Shown here piece by piece: positions 8,541 to 17,240 of a DNA stretch of 19,289 nt. The notes under the pieces are model-generated. The model saw only the letters and a program-made list of their open reading frames with translations, was not told the DNA's origin and made no database searches. Numbering within the stretch: the stretch's first letter is position 1; each line of letters begins with the position of its first letter. Source of the DNA: Xylaria sp. FL1777 (taxonomy: Eukaryota > Ascomycota > Sordariomycetes > Xylariales > Xylariaceae). Made by a program: the position numbers and the translations under genes. The DNA lies in the NCBI GenBank assembly GCA_022578965.1, contig MU400948.1:1-19289 (forward strand), read 5' to 3'.

Positions 8541-9300
8541 TATATGCTTTTATAACTTTAGCAAACTTAGCAGCTTTAAACGCTTTTTTAGCATAAATAT
8601 AAATGCTTTTCTTTATAATCTTTTTAAGCAAATTGCTTAGTTTTTTAATACCTAAAATAGCATAAGTATTTAGGATTTTTAGTTTTACTTTTAAAGGTTT
8701 ATTTAGCATTAAATTATATTTAATAGCTAAAAAGTTTTTGAACTTTTATACTATGCTAAACATAGCATTAGTTAAAAAAGTACTTATTACGTTACATTTT
8801 TTTAATATAAAAGTTAAATTGCTTGTATTTTTTGCTAACTTGTTTATATATCTAGCTTTTTTAACTAAAAGCATGCTATTTATTGCAAGCGTAGTAACTA
8901 AGGCTAACATTTCGAATTTTTTATTTATAAGTACTAATAAATTAGTAGTAACTAAAGCTTTTAAACTTATTATGCTAGCTAAAAGTGCAGCAAGTTTTAT
9001 AGCAATATAAGCTAACGTTTTTATAGCTGCTTTTTAAAATAAAATATAACAGCTATTGTTTTTGTTTTTTTATATTTGCTTAATTTTAGTTCTTTTAGGA
9101 ATTTTTACAAGCGTATTAGCAGTATTTATAACTAGAACAACCTTAAAAGTTTTAGCGTTTATTATAGTATTTAAAGTAGTTTTGTGTATTACTAAAAAGC
9201 AGAAATTGCAATTAGTAAGCAATAGCTTATAGTTTACTACAATATACGTTTTGCTACCTTTAAAAATAATAATATTATTTTAATTAACAACTTAATGCAT
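8541..9300 (-). pseudogene. Gypsy pol linker between protease and reverse transcriptase
   Basis: A single minus-strand frame runs almost unbroken. It reads LLLTNCNFCFLVIHKTTLNT, then AKTFKVVLVINTANTLVKIP, then LAYIAIKLAALLASIISLKA, and later KSIYIYAKKAFKAAKFAKVI. The VLVINTANTLVKIPKRTKI stretch resembles the V-x-V-x-N-x-x-x-x-x-x-x-I-P-x-x-x-x-(L/I)-G linker seen before the reverse transcriptase in fungal Gypsy elements. The final segment fits the I-x-I-Y-G-x-x-x-x-x-x stretch shortly before the fingers. X2 breaks the frame just past this point. The 90-codon plus-strand open frame at 8738-9010 is its antisense shadow. Confidence 0.7.
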
Positions 9301-9469
9301 GCATTTTTTTTTTTGTATTAGCACGTAAAAAAGAAGTACAAAGTTGTTTAGTTCTTTATACGTAATAATTTTAGTTTTATAATTAATAATTGCCTTATAT
9401 AGCTTTAAGAAATTATTTTTAATAAGCATGCTAAGTTTTAAATAGTTATTAATAATTTAACTTTTTTTT

Positions 9470-9860
9470 TAGAATTTGTATATATAAGGTTTTCTGCTTT
9501 TATTAACTTTGCACACGTAAAAAGTAAATATAGCTCATTTAATTAAAATAACTACTTAGTTTTTAACTATAATTATTTGCTTTTTCTTTTTTTTAATAGT
9601 ATAATTAGTTTTGTTTAAAAAGCTATAACTAATTATTATACGTTTTGTTTTAAGATTAACGCAAATTTTATGGTTTAGTTTAGTTAGCTTAATTTGTATT
9701 TTTGTTTGCAAGTATATAAAACTAAACTAATATATAACATTATACTAGTTAGCATTAAAAGCTTTACTAATTAAAACTTCTTTATTAAGAATTTCTGCTG
9801 CTTTAGCAAGCTTAGTAAGCTTTTTTGTTTTAGTTAGCTTTATTAGCTTAAGTACTAACT
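9470..9860 (-). pseudogene. Aspartic protease region of the Gypsy polyprotein, decayed
   Basis: The frame reads KKLTKLAKAAEILNKEVLIS, then KLNHKICVNLKTKRIIISYS with FLNK following. The sequence ends near IK-stop-AIFTFYVCKVNKSRKP. The ICVNLKT...IIISYSFL block corresponds to the retropepsin active-site strand (V-D-x-G-x...L-I...F-L), with the catalytic Asp codon reading Asn at 9655-9657. The AIFTFYV strand fits the second conserved sheet. The Gly of the motif also reads Lys, so the match is weaker than for the polymerase. Position between Gag and reverse transcriptase supports it. Confidence 0.65.
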
Positions 9861-10230
9861 TTAAGCTTATAGTACTTTTAAAGTAGCATATAGTACTATT
9901 TTAGGCGTTTTAACATTAGTATATATATTAAAAAAGCAGATTACGCAAAAAGAAAGTTTTTAAGCAATATTTACATATGCGTTATAATGCGTTAACTAAA
10001 GAAAAAGTGTTAGTTTTTGCTAGCTTTTTTAATTTAACTTAACACTTGTATTTCTTTAAATGTAATTTTAATATAAAAGGTAATTTATATTATTAGTAGC
10101 ATTAATAATACATTAAAAAAAAGTTTATAACATAAAAAGCGCTATTTTTAATATAGTATTTAAACTTGCTTTTTTAAAGAAATGTTGCTTTATTATTATT
10201 GCTTTTTTTACTATTAGTAAAGTATACGCT
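9861..10230 (-). other. Gag-protease junction, frame unclear
   Basis: No single minus-strand frame is readable for long here. A Gag zinc knuckle (C-x2-C-x4-H-x4-C) would be expected just before the protease. Only isolated Cys residues (for example ICYFK at about 9880) remain, so I cannot confirm one. Confidence 0.4.
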
Positions 10231-10629
10231 ATGTTTTTTGCTTTTGTAGCAATCTTAATTTTAATTATAGTTATAGTTATAGTTGCAGTTTTTTCAATTT
10301 TAATTTTTATTGCAGTTTTAATTGCAATTTTTATTACAATTATGTTTATAATTATAGTTATAGCAGTAATTACAATTATAATCACACTTATAGCTGCAAT
10401 TATAACTTTAGTTATAACTATAGTTTTAGCTATAATTGCTATAATAGCTCTTGTTATAATTATAGCTTTAATTATAACTATAGTTATAGTTATAGCTTTA
10501 GTTGCAGCTTTTTTTATAGCTTTAATTGCTGCAGCAATAGTTACTACTATTATAACGTTTATTTCTGCAATAATTAAAGCAATAGTTAAAATAATTATTT
10601 TTGCAGTTAAATTAACTAAAAATGTTTAA
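10231..10629 (-). repeat. Degenerate hexanucleotide tract (GTTATA type) within the Gypsy element
   Basis: About 400 bp show a strong 6-base rhythm of the form NTT-NTA on the plus strand (GTTATAGTTATAGTTGCAG and variants). The tract stays open on both strands: 132 codons of almost pure Ile, Val, Ala and Leu on the plus strand, and a parallel minus-strand frame of Ile, Ala, Lys and Thr. It sits between the Gag-like frame and the protease. It most likely descends from an expanded in-frame repeat encoding a low-complexity Gag linker. The open frames follow from the period and the absence of TGA, so I do not call a gene. Confidence 0.65.
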
Positions 10630-10649
10630 CTTTAAAAAACGTTTTACTT

Positions 10650-11920
10650 TAAGCTTTATATTTAAATATTAACGTTTAGCCTTTTATTTTAAACTATATT
10701 TAGCTTTCTTAATTTTCTTTATATAATTTTTAAAGGTTTTTTTCTCTTTAAGTAGTTTAATATAATCTATAATTTTATTGTTTTATTAGTTTTAAATGTT
10801 TTTTATAACTTTAATTTAGTTTAAATTATTTGCAGCAAAAATATAGTTTATATAAGCGTATTATAACTTACGCTAAATAAAATAAAAAACAGCATTCTAG
10901 TTTTTAGCTATGTTTTAAAAAGTAAATTAACCTTTTAAAAATTTCTTTATAGCTTTTTTAGTATATATTTTAAAACGTTCCTTTAGACTTTTTAAAAGTA
11001 ACTTTAGTTTAGCTAATTGCAATAACTTTTACTAAAGCGCTATAATTTTATTATTTTACTATAAAAGTACTAACCTAGCTAATAAATAATCGAACAACTT
11101 TATAATCTGTGCTCCGTTAAAGTTTCCTTTTTTAAATAACGCCTTAATGCAATTATTAAAAAAATAAACATTAATATATATAATGTTTTTGCTATTAGCT
11201 ATAACTCTTTAATTATTAAAGTTGTTTTACTTAAAGTTAAACGTACTAACATTTTCCTGTTTAATTTTAATAGATCCTCTTTTAATATAAGTAAATTTTA
11301 AAGTATTGCTATAACTATTACTATAATAATTTAATAAAAAACAAAAAAAAAAAAGTTATTATTACTGCTATTATAAAGTAAGTTTAATAGTTTACTTTTA
11401 GTGTTTTAAGTCCTAGTATTAAAATTGCTAGTTCTTTTAAGCTTACTAGTTCTAATAAAGTTAAATAAGTTAAAAAAATCTAGTAGTTTTAGCAAATTGT
11501 TTTTTTTTTTTTTTTTCGGCCTTTTTAGTTCTTTTGCTAATTTTGCAAATTTTTTTAGCTAGTTTACTTATGCTAAGCTTTAATCTTTTAGTGCTATTAT
11601 TTATATTATTATTTAATATTTTTATTAACTGTTCTAGCATTGCTATATTTTCCTTATTTTATTTTTGGCCAAATTCTATTTTTTTAGCTTTTTTTATAAA
11701 AAACTAAACTATTGCTACGTTTACTTTAACCTTTAAGTTTTTTGCAGTAGTAAGTTTAGCACTTATTGTTCAGCTAAATTTCCTTAAGTCTTTAAGTTCC
11801 TTTAAATCCCTAGGTTCTTTTAGATTTTTTAAACTTTTGCTATATATGTTTAATATGTTATTTAACAATACAATTATATTATTAAATAAAAATCCAAATA
11901 AATATAAACTAGTAAAGCTA
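10650..11920 (-). pseudogene. Gag-like region of the Gypsy element, decayed
   Basis: The N-terminal half is unusually legible: SLKNLKEPRDLKELKDLRKF, then KLTTAKNLKVKVNVAIV, then ENIAMLEQLIKILNNNINNS, then LSISKLAKKICKISKRTKKA. This would be a highly charged, coiled-coil-like stretch. The second half reads FKKGNFNGAQIIKLFDYLLA, then LLLKSLKERFKIYTKKAIKK. The F-x-G-x-x-(I/V)-x-x-F-x-x-Y-L pattern resembles the start of the capsid region in fungal Gypsy Gag proteins. It encodes the particle protein in active relatives. Position after the leader and before the protease supports this. The 11400-11830 part retains more TpC/GpA than its surroundings. Confidence 0.65.
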
Positions 11921-12409
11921 TTATTAAATAATATATATAATTTTAATTTAACGTAGCAAATTATAGAAAATAACGCAGTAAACTATAAAAAGTAATAAAA
12001 AGTACCTTAATTTTAGTACTAATAGCAAGCTGCTATATCTTAAATTTTAGTAAAAACTAAGCTAATTAACCTAAAAGCTACATTAAGTTAAATGTAATAA
12101 ATAATTTGTAACGTTTGCAAAAATACATAGTTTATTATAAGTTATTTACGCAATTTTATAAAATAAGTACTTTTAAAATATAAAAGTAATAAGCAAACTA
12201 AGTTTAGCTAAATATAATACAAAAGTTCATTTAGCGCTAAAAAACGGGCATTTATAGCAAAATACTTGCTTTAACAAAGTTAATTAGTAGCACTATACCT
12301 TATAAAAATAAGTTAATTACTACTGGCAAAAAAAAATGTCTTTATAACTTTACAATTAAAAAACTAAATAGTTTTAGTATAATATAGTATAGTATTTATA
12401 ATAAAACAA
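11921..12409 (-). other. Gypsy 5' leader, no gene seen
   Basis: The stretch between the 5' LTR with its presumed primer site and the first legible Gag-like codons has no readable frame. It is the position of the untranslated leader and possibly the first Gag codons. A start codon cannot be fixed. Confidence 0.5.
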
Positions 12410-12426
12410 GCGTAGTAAAGCACCAC
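12410..12426 (-). other. Candidate primer-binding site next to the 5' LTR
   Basis: On the minus strand, two bases inside the LTR end, the sequence reads GTGGTGCTTTACTACGC. A primer-binding site complementary to the 3' CCA end of a tRNA normally begins TGG at this place, and TGG is present. I could not match the rest to a specific tRNA, and decay may have altered it. Its presence at this end is what identifies the 12429-12641 repeat as the 5' LTR. Confidence 0.45.
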
Positions 12427-12428
12427 TT

Positions 12429-12641
12429 TAATAAAAAAGTTAATAAGTAATAAAACAAATAATAGATTTTTTAAGTTTTATATAATATTAGCTAATTTAG
12501 TATTTTTATAGTAAATGTAAAGCACGGGCTATATATGCTTTATTTTTATAGCTATAATATATAGCTTAGCTTATAAAGCTAGTGCTACTTATAAACTCTT
12601 CTTTAAAAATTACTAGTTTAACCCTTTATGTAGGCTTATTA
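12429..12641 (-). repeat. 5' LTR of the Gypsy element
   Basis: This 213-bp direct repeat of 2405-2617 has the same TAATAA...TTATTA ends. Compared with the other LTR it has lost TpC at several sites and has ATATA where the other keeps GTGTG. It keeps GGG near 12526, where the other has AAG. LTRs are identical when an element inserts, so every difference arose in place. Confidence 0.9.
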
Positions 12642-12646
12642 GCACT
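12642..12646. repeat. 5-bp target-site duplication of the Gypsy element (right)
   Basis: GCACT, identical to 2400-2404. X1 sequence resumes immediately with AAATACTAAAATTC, which matches the X2 reading AAACACTGAAATTT. Confidence 0.85.
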
Positions 12647-13887
12647 AAATACTAAAATTCTATTAAAACTTCTAGCTATTAAATATATAATAAAGCTAAC
12701 CTTTAAAAGTTATATAAATACTTTTTAACTAGTTTATTTATGTAGAACTTTTAGCTTTTTTACTTGCTGTAGCTTTTTTTGCTTTTTTAATTGCAACTTA
12801 AAGTTATATATTAGCTATAAACGCAGCTTAAATATTTTTATTAGTACAAAAACAGCGCATAGCTATACAAGCTTTAATAAATAATTAAAGTTCTTTATTA
12901 ATTTTCTTAAGCTAAAAAATTATTAGTAGTACTTAAAATTAAAAAAACTTTAATAATTAAAATAAGCATAAAGTAAAGCTTAAAAACGTGCAAATATTAA
13001 TATAGTTAAAAGTATTTATAAAACTATAACTGCTACTTTTAGCGCTTACTTTGCTTTTTTTATATTATAAGCACTTAGCAAATTTACTAGTAATATTACA
13101 AACATAAAAATTATTAATATTTTTATATAGTTAGCATAAAAAAAACAGCAATAAAAAGTGCATAATATATTATTATAATATAAGCAATATAGTAGCAATA
13201 TAGCTTAAGCATTTTAGCATGCTTAATAAATATAAATTTTAAGGCTATTAGTAATACTTTAGCGCAAAGCACTAAAGCATTTACTTTTATTTTAAAAATT
13301 AGCATTATAGCAAAAAAGCATAACAATAAGCAGTTATAAAAGCTTAAATTATATAGTAGCAAGCTATTAGCTATTTTGTTTAGTACTATAAATTAAATAA
13401 CTAGTAAAAACTACAGCAAAATAACTTATAATTTTAAATATATAAGCTTAACATTAGTTAGTATATATACTTAAGCTAAGCTAGTTATAAATACATACTA
13501 TAAAAAGTATAGTAGCTATAGCAAAATAAATTTTTATATAACTGCAATATATTAATAACTAATTATATTACGAACTAAGCACTTTAATATATTAAAGCAA
13601 GCATAAGTTAAACATATAATAGTAGTAGTAATAAAAATAGTAAAATTAATAGTTAAAAAAAAATTAGTATAAGTAGCTAAATAAAGTAACTTACTATTTA
13701 TTGCTATTTTATACTACTTAGTACACAAGCTATTTATAAGCTATGCTTACTTAGTAAGCTTACTATAAAAAATATAAAAGCAGCTTAAAAAATAAATATA
13801 TAAAAAGCAAACTAAAAAATAACAAGTAATTAACTTTGCTTATAACTTAGTTATAACTTAGTTATAAAAAAACTAATATAATAAAAA

Positions 13888-14062
13888 GCTAGCAATAATA
13901 CTAAAGCAAGTAAACTATAATGCATTAATAATATAATAAAAAAAGGTTTAAAAAAAAACTAAAAAAAAAAAACAGTATATTTAGCTAAATAAGTACTAGA
14001 ACTAAAAAAACTGCTATAAATAGCATAAAGCAAGCAATAATACTAAAGCAAGCAAACTATAA
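13888..14062 (+). repeat. Pair of direct repeats inside X1
   Basis: A 33-bp unit containing AGCAATAATACTAAAGCAAG at 13888-13920 recurs at 14030-14062 with very few changes. It is the counterpart of the X2 pair. In one frame both units read KASNNTKASKL, so the duplication may lie in coding sequence. Confidence 0.6.
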
Positions 14063-14367
14063 AGCAAAAAAAATACAAAGAAAAAAAGACTATAAAATAA
14101 CTACATAAAAATGCATATACTTAATTAATAGCATAATATAAGTAAGCAAATAACTTAAAAGCAAAAAAGTAAAAAGCAAAGCACTTAATAAAATCGTAGC
14201 AAAACTAGTATAACTTAAAAATAAATATAAAATGTTTTTATTTAGCTATTAAAAAAAAAGTAAGCTACTTATAGCTTACTTTTAACTTATAAGCACAGTT
14301 TTTACCTATATATATAAAAAATAAAAACTAGCATAGCTAATAAGCTGTTAGCTTAAGTAATACAATA

Positions 14368-14381
14368 TATAGCTAAATATT
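14368..14381. repeat. Right 14-bp target-site duplication of X1
   Basis: TATAGCTAAATATT, identical to 1922-1935. It marks the 3' end of X1, and sequence similarity to X2 stops here. Confidence 0.82.
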
Positions 14382-15214
14382 ATAAAAGCTTTTAATACTA
14401 TTAACAAAAAAAAAATAATATATATTTTATAACAAAAAAGCTTTTTTTTTTAAATAGTTATATAAATAAACTTTTTTATATTAAACCGCACAATATATTT
14501 TTGCTTTAATAAAGCAATATTTTAGCTAATAGGCCTAGTAGTGCAATAGCATACGCTTAGCTATTTTTTTTAAAGTTATAAGTTTAAGTTTTGCTTAGTT
14601 TGTAGTTGCTTTGCTTTAAAGCAAAAGTTAGTTTGCTTTTAGCTTAGTTTAAATTGCATGCTTGCTGCACTAAAAGCATAAAAATTAAAAGTTAAATAGC
14701 TAAGCTAAAAGTCTAAAAACTTTGCTTTTTTATTAGTGTAGCAATATAAATAACTAACTTAGTATACTAGCTATTATAAAAACAAGCAGCTTTAATTTTT
14801 GCTGCTAATGCTATATAAGCATTAGTTCTTTTGTATAATAAATAGCTTGTATTTTTAGCGTAATTAAAACTTAAAGCTTACTGCTTAGTGCTAAGCAATT
14901 TACAAAAAATATAGCGCTATATAATATTTAAAATCTACTTAATACCGTATTGTTTACGGCTTGCAAAACTTAAGGCTAGCAAAAAAGCGCCCTTACTATT
15001 AATTAATAGAAAATTTCTTTGTTAGCGCGCTAATTTTTATACCTTTGCATTATAAAGCAAAAGCGCTGCTAACTTAGCATATAAAATTTAAAGCAAAATA
15101 TTATGTAAAAAAAGCAACAAATTAATAAAATCTGTAGTAAAACCGTTATATACTTTGCATATATAAGTAGTTTTTGCTTTAAAAAAAGTTTCCATTTATA
15201 TAAAGTCTTACTAA
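14382..15214. other. AT-rich decayed sequence, possible diverged X relative
   Basis: No confident gene. A plus-strand frame around 15020-15180 reads FYTFAL-stop-SKSAANLAYKI and NKLIKSVVKPLYTLHI. It faintly resembles the 3'-proximal X frame (FNKIVTELVQPRNKYKMF), and the DNA AATTAATAAAATCTGTAGTA resembles X at ATTTAATAAAATCGTAACAG. This segment may be the 3' part of an older, more diverged relative of X. Confidence 0.3.
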
Positions 15215-15260
15215 ATAGCTACTAGCATAGCTAATAAGCCGTTTATTTAAATAATATAAA
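15215..15260 (+). repeat. X-like 3' terminus
   Basis: The word ACTAGCATAGCTAATAAGCC near 15220 is also found just before the end of both X copies (14328-14347, where one base differs, and the reverse complement of 6353-6372). It is followed by a TTTAAATAATATAAA stretch comparable to the AAGTAATACAATA end of X. It suggests a third, older relative of the element ending here. Confidence 0.45.
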
Positions 15261-17160
15261 TTATTATTTTAGCTAATAGCGCTAAAAGCTAAAGTTCTTT
15301 AAAAGTTTTTGCTTTTATTTCTTTTTTTCTTTTTATATATTTTAACACTTTATAATAACTTTACTATGCATTAAAAACTAGTAGTAATTAGTTTTACTAA
15401 TAATACTAACTTTATTATAGTAAACCTAAATATAAAACAAAATTGCAAAGCTTTAAAAGCAGCATAAAAAACATATAAAAGCTAAGCAAAACAACATAAA
15501 ATAAAGTTTGCACTGCAAAAAAGCAAATTAATGCATTTTTTTAGCAATAAAACAGCGCTTATGCAAGTAGTACACTTTTTTAATATAATAATACACTTAA
15601 AAAACAACGCAAGATTTTTAAAAATATAGTTTAATAAAAACATAAAATAAAAAAAACACTTAATAAAGCTTAAAAAAAAACTAAGCATTTAGTTATATAT
15701 AATAATTAAGCTATAAAACTTTATATAAAGCAATAGTATAACAAAAATAAAGCAAATATATATTATAATAATGCAAAGTATTTTAGTTTATAATATAACA
15801 ACTTAGTATAAAAACTTTAAAAAAAATAAAGCAAAAAATATTATTAATTTACTAGTAATAACTTAAAACAAATATTTTAAATATATAACTAAAGCGTTTA
15901 AAATAATTAAAATAAAACATTTAAAAACTAAAATAAAAATTTTTTTTATTAATTTATATTTTAGCAGTAAAACAATAATTTGCAAATATTATATAAAAAG
16001 CTTAATAGCTAAAAAATTAATTTAAAAAGCAACAAAAAAAATTAAAACTTTTATTTAAAATATAAAAGCTTAAAAAACTAAAAACTAAACAAAAAGCAAG
16101 CTTATAAACAATAATAAAAGCATAGCTAAAAAAAAATTTAATATTAGCTTTAAACTTTTAGCAAAAAAAGTAGTTAAAAAAAAAAAAAACTTAAAATTAT
16201 ACTTAAAAAAAAATAAATAAATAAATAAAGCTAAACTAAAATAAGCAGTAATTATTTAATAATAGCTAAACAAAAGCTTAGCAAAAATAAAGCCTTTAAA
16301 AAATATAACAAATTATTAAAACATAAAGCAGCTATAATAATATAAATATACACTAAAAAAATAAAGCTAAAAATATTTTTATATAAAAAAAAAGTTTTAA
16401 GCTTTTTTATGCTTTTTTATAAATATATAAAAAAAAAAAAACTTTTTAATATATAGTTTTATATTATAACTTGTTAAAAAACAAAAAAAAGCAGCTATAA
16501 AAAAGCTTTATAGCTAAACTATTATAAACTAATAAAAACTTATAACTAACTATAAAAAAGCTTAAAGCTATAAATAATATTATAAAATAGCTATTTATTA
16601 CTAATAAAATAGCAATATATAATAAAGCAGTTAAAATAAGAAAAAATAAAAAAAAAGAAAAAAAGCAAAAAATAAGAAAAAAACTAGCAAAAAAAGCAAA
16701 AACGCTCCTTTAAAAGTTCTAAAAAACAAAAAAAAAAGCTTTTATGCGTTTTTTAAAAAAGCAAAAAGTTTAAAAGCTTTAAAAAAAGTTTTTTTGCTTT
16801 TTAATTATTATTTTCTGTTTAGCAAGCTAATTAATAAAAACTAGTTATTATAAAGTAAAAAAACTTTAAAGTAGTAATATAAACATTATTGCATAAAGTT
16901 TTTATTTAGCTTTTTATATAGTTTTACCTATAAATACATAAATAAAAAAACCACGCTGCAAAGCAGCATAACAAGTTATTAATAATAATAAATAATATAT
17001 TTTGCTATTTTATTAGTAGCAAGCAACTATTTTATAATATTACTTGCAGCTTTAAGCTTTTTTATAGCTAGTTATAAATTTTTATTAATTTATAGTAGTT
17101 TAGCTGCAAAGCTTTTTTATAGCTGTTTTTTTTTGTTTTTTAGCAAGTTATAACATAAAA
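15261..17160. other. A-rich decayed sequence, no recognisable gene
   Basis: Mostly A-runs with AAAGCAA, TTAAAAG and TATAAAA words. The plus strand is markedly purine-rich from about 15600 to 16750, which may reflect a decayed Lys/Glu-rich frame (one short stretch near 16135 reads KFNISFKLLAKKVV). I tested by eye for transposase motifs and found none convincing. The 68-codon minus-strand open frame at 15482-15688 has no recognisable feature. Confidence 0.5.
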
Positions 17161-17240
17161 CTATATACTAAAGTAAACTAAAGTAATTAAATGAGCTAAC
17201 TAACTAACTAAAGTAAGTTTAAGCTAAGTTACATAGTAGG
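17161..17240. repeat. CTAA/AAGTAA-rich simple-repeat patch
   Basis: Short near-tandem copies of AACTAAAGTAA and CTAACTAACTAACTAAAGTA lie in about 80 bp. No function is implied. It is not a telomeric TTAGGG array, since the G-run is absent. Confidence 0.4.

Larger units (their letters stand above)
2405..12641 (-). mobile_element. Decayed Ty3/Gypsy chromovirus retrotransposon, near-complete
   Basis: This LTR retrotransposon is about 10.2 kb long, of which roughly 8 kb is its own sequence; the rest is the nested X2. It has 213-bp LTRs at both ends, GCACT duplications outside them, and a minus-strand coding body. The order is Gag-like frame, protease, reverse transcriptase, RNase H, integrase, chromodomain, which is the Ty3/Gypsy order. 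A chromodomain after the integrase places it with the chromoviruses, whose chromodomain usually directs integration into heterochromatin. The frame can be followed for most of its length, broken by TAA/TAG codons at former Trp and Gln positions. It has no coding capacity left. Confidence 0.9.
12642..14367 (+). mobile_element. X1, 3' segment
   Basis: The remaining 1.72 kb of X1 aligns with the reverse complement of 6330-8055 in X2 and ends GTAATACAATA before its 14-bp duplication. Coding remnants parallel those of X2: AFLLIAT-stop-SYILAINAA near 12781, LLVQKQRIAIQALINN near 12841, and NTLAQSTKAFTFILKISIIA near 13250. In two places X1 keeps a Gln codon where X2 has a stop. Most of the rest is more decayed here, for example fewer TpC near the 3' end. 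Insertion of the Gypsy element split it from its first 469 bp. Confidence 0.85.

Noticed and set aside
8738..9010. 90-codon plus-strand open frame
   Set aside because: It lies opposite the continuous Gypsy pol linker frame, which makes better sense of the sequence.
15482..15688. 68-codon minus-strand open frame, hydrophobic and Cys-rich
   Set aside because: It has no start context, no homologous copy to compare and no recognisable domain. Such frames are expected by chance where TGA is nearly absent.
17161..17240. Telomeric or subtelomeric repeat
   Set aside because: The CTAA-rich patch lacks CCCTAA units and any regular period.
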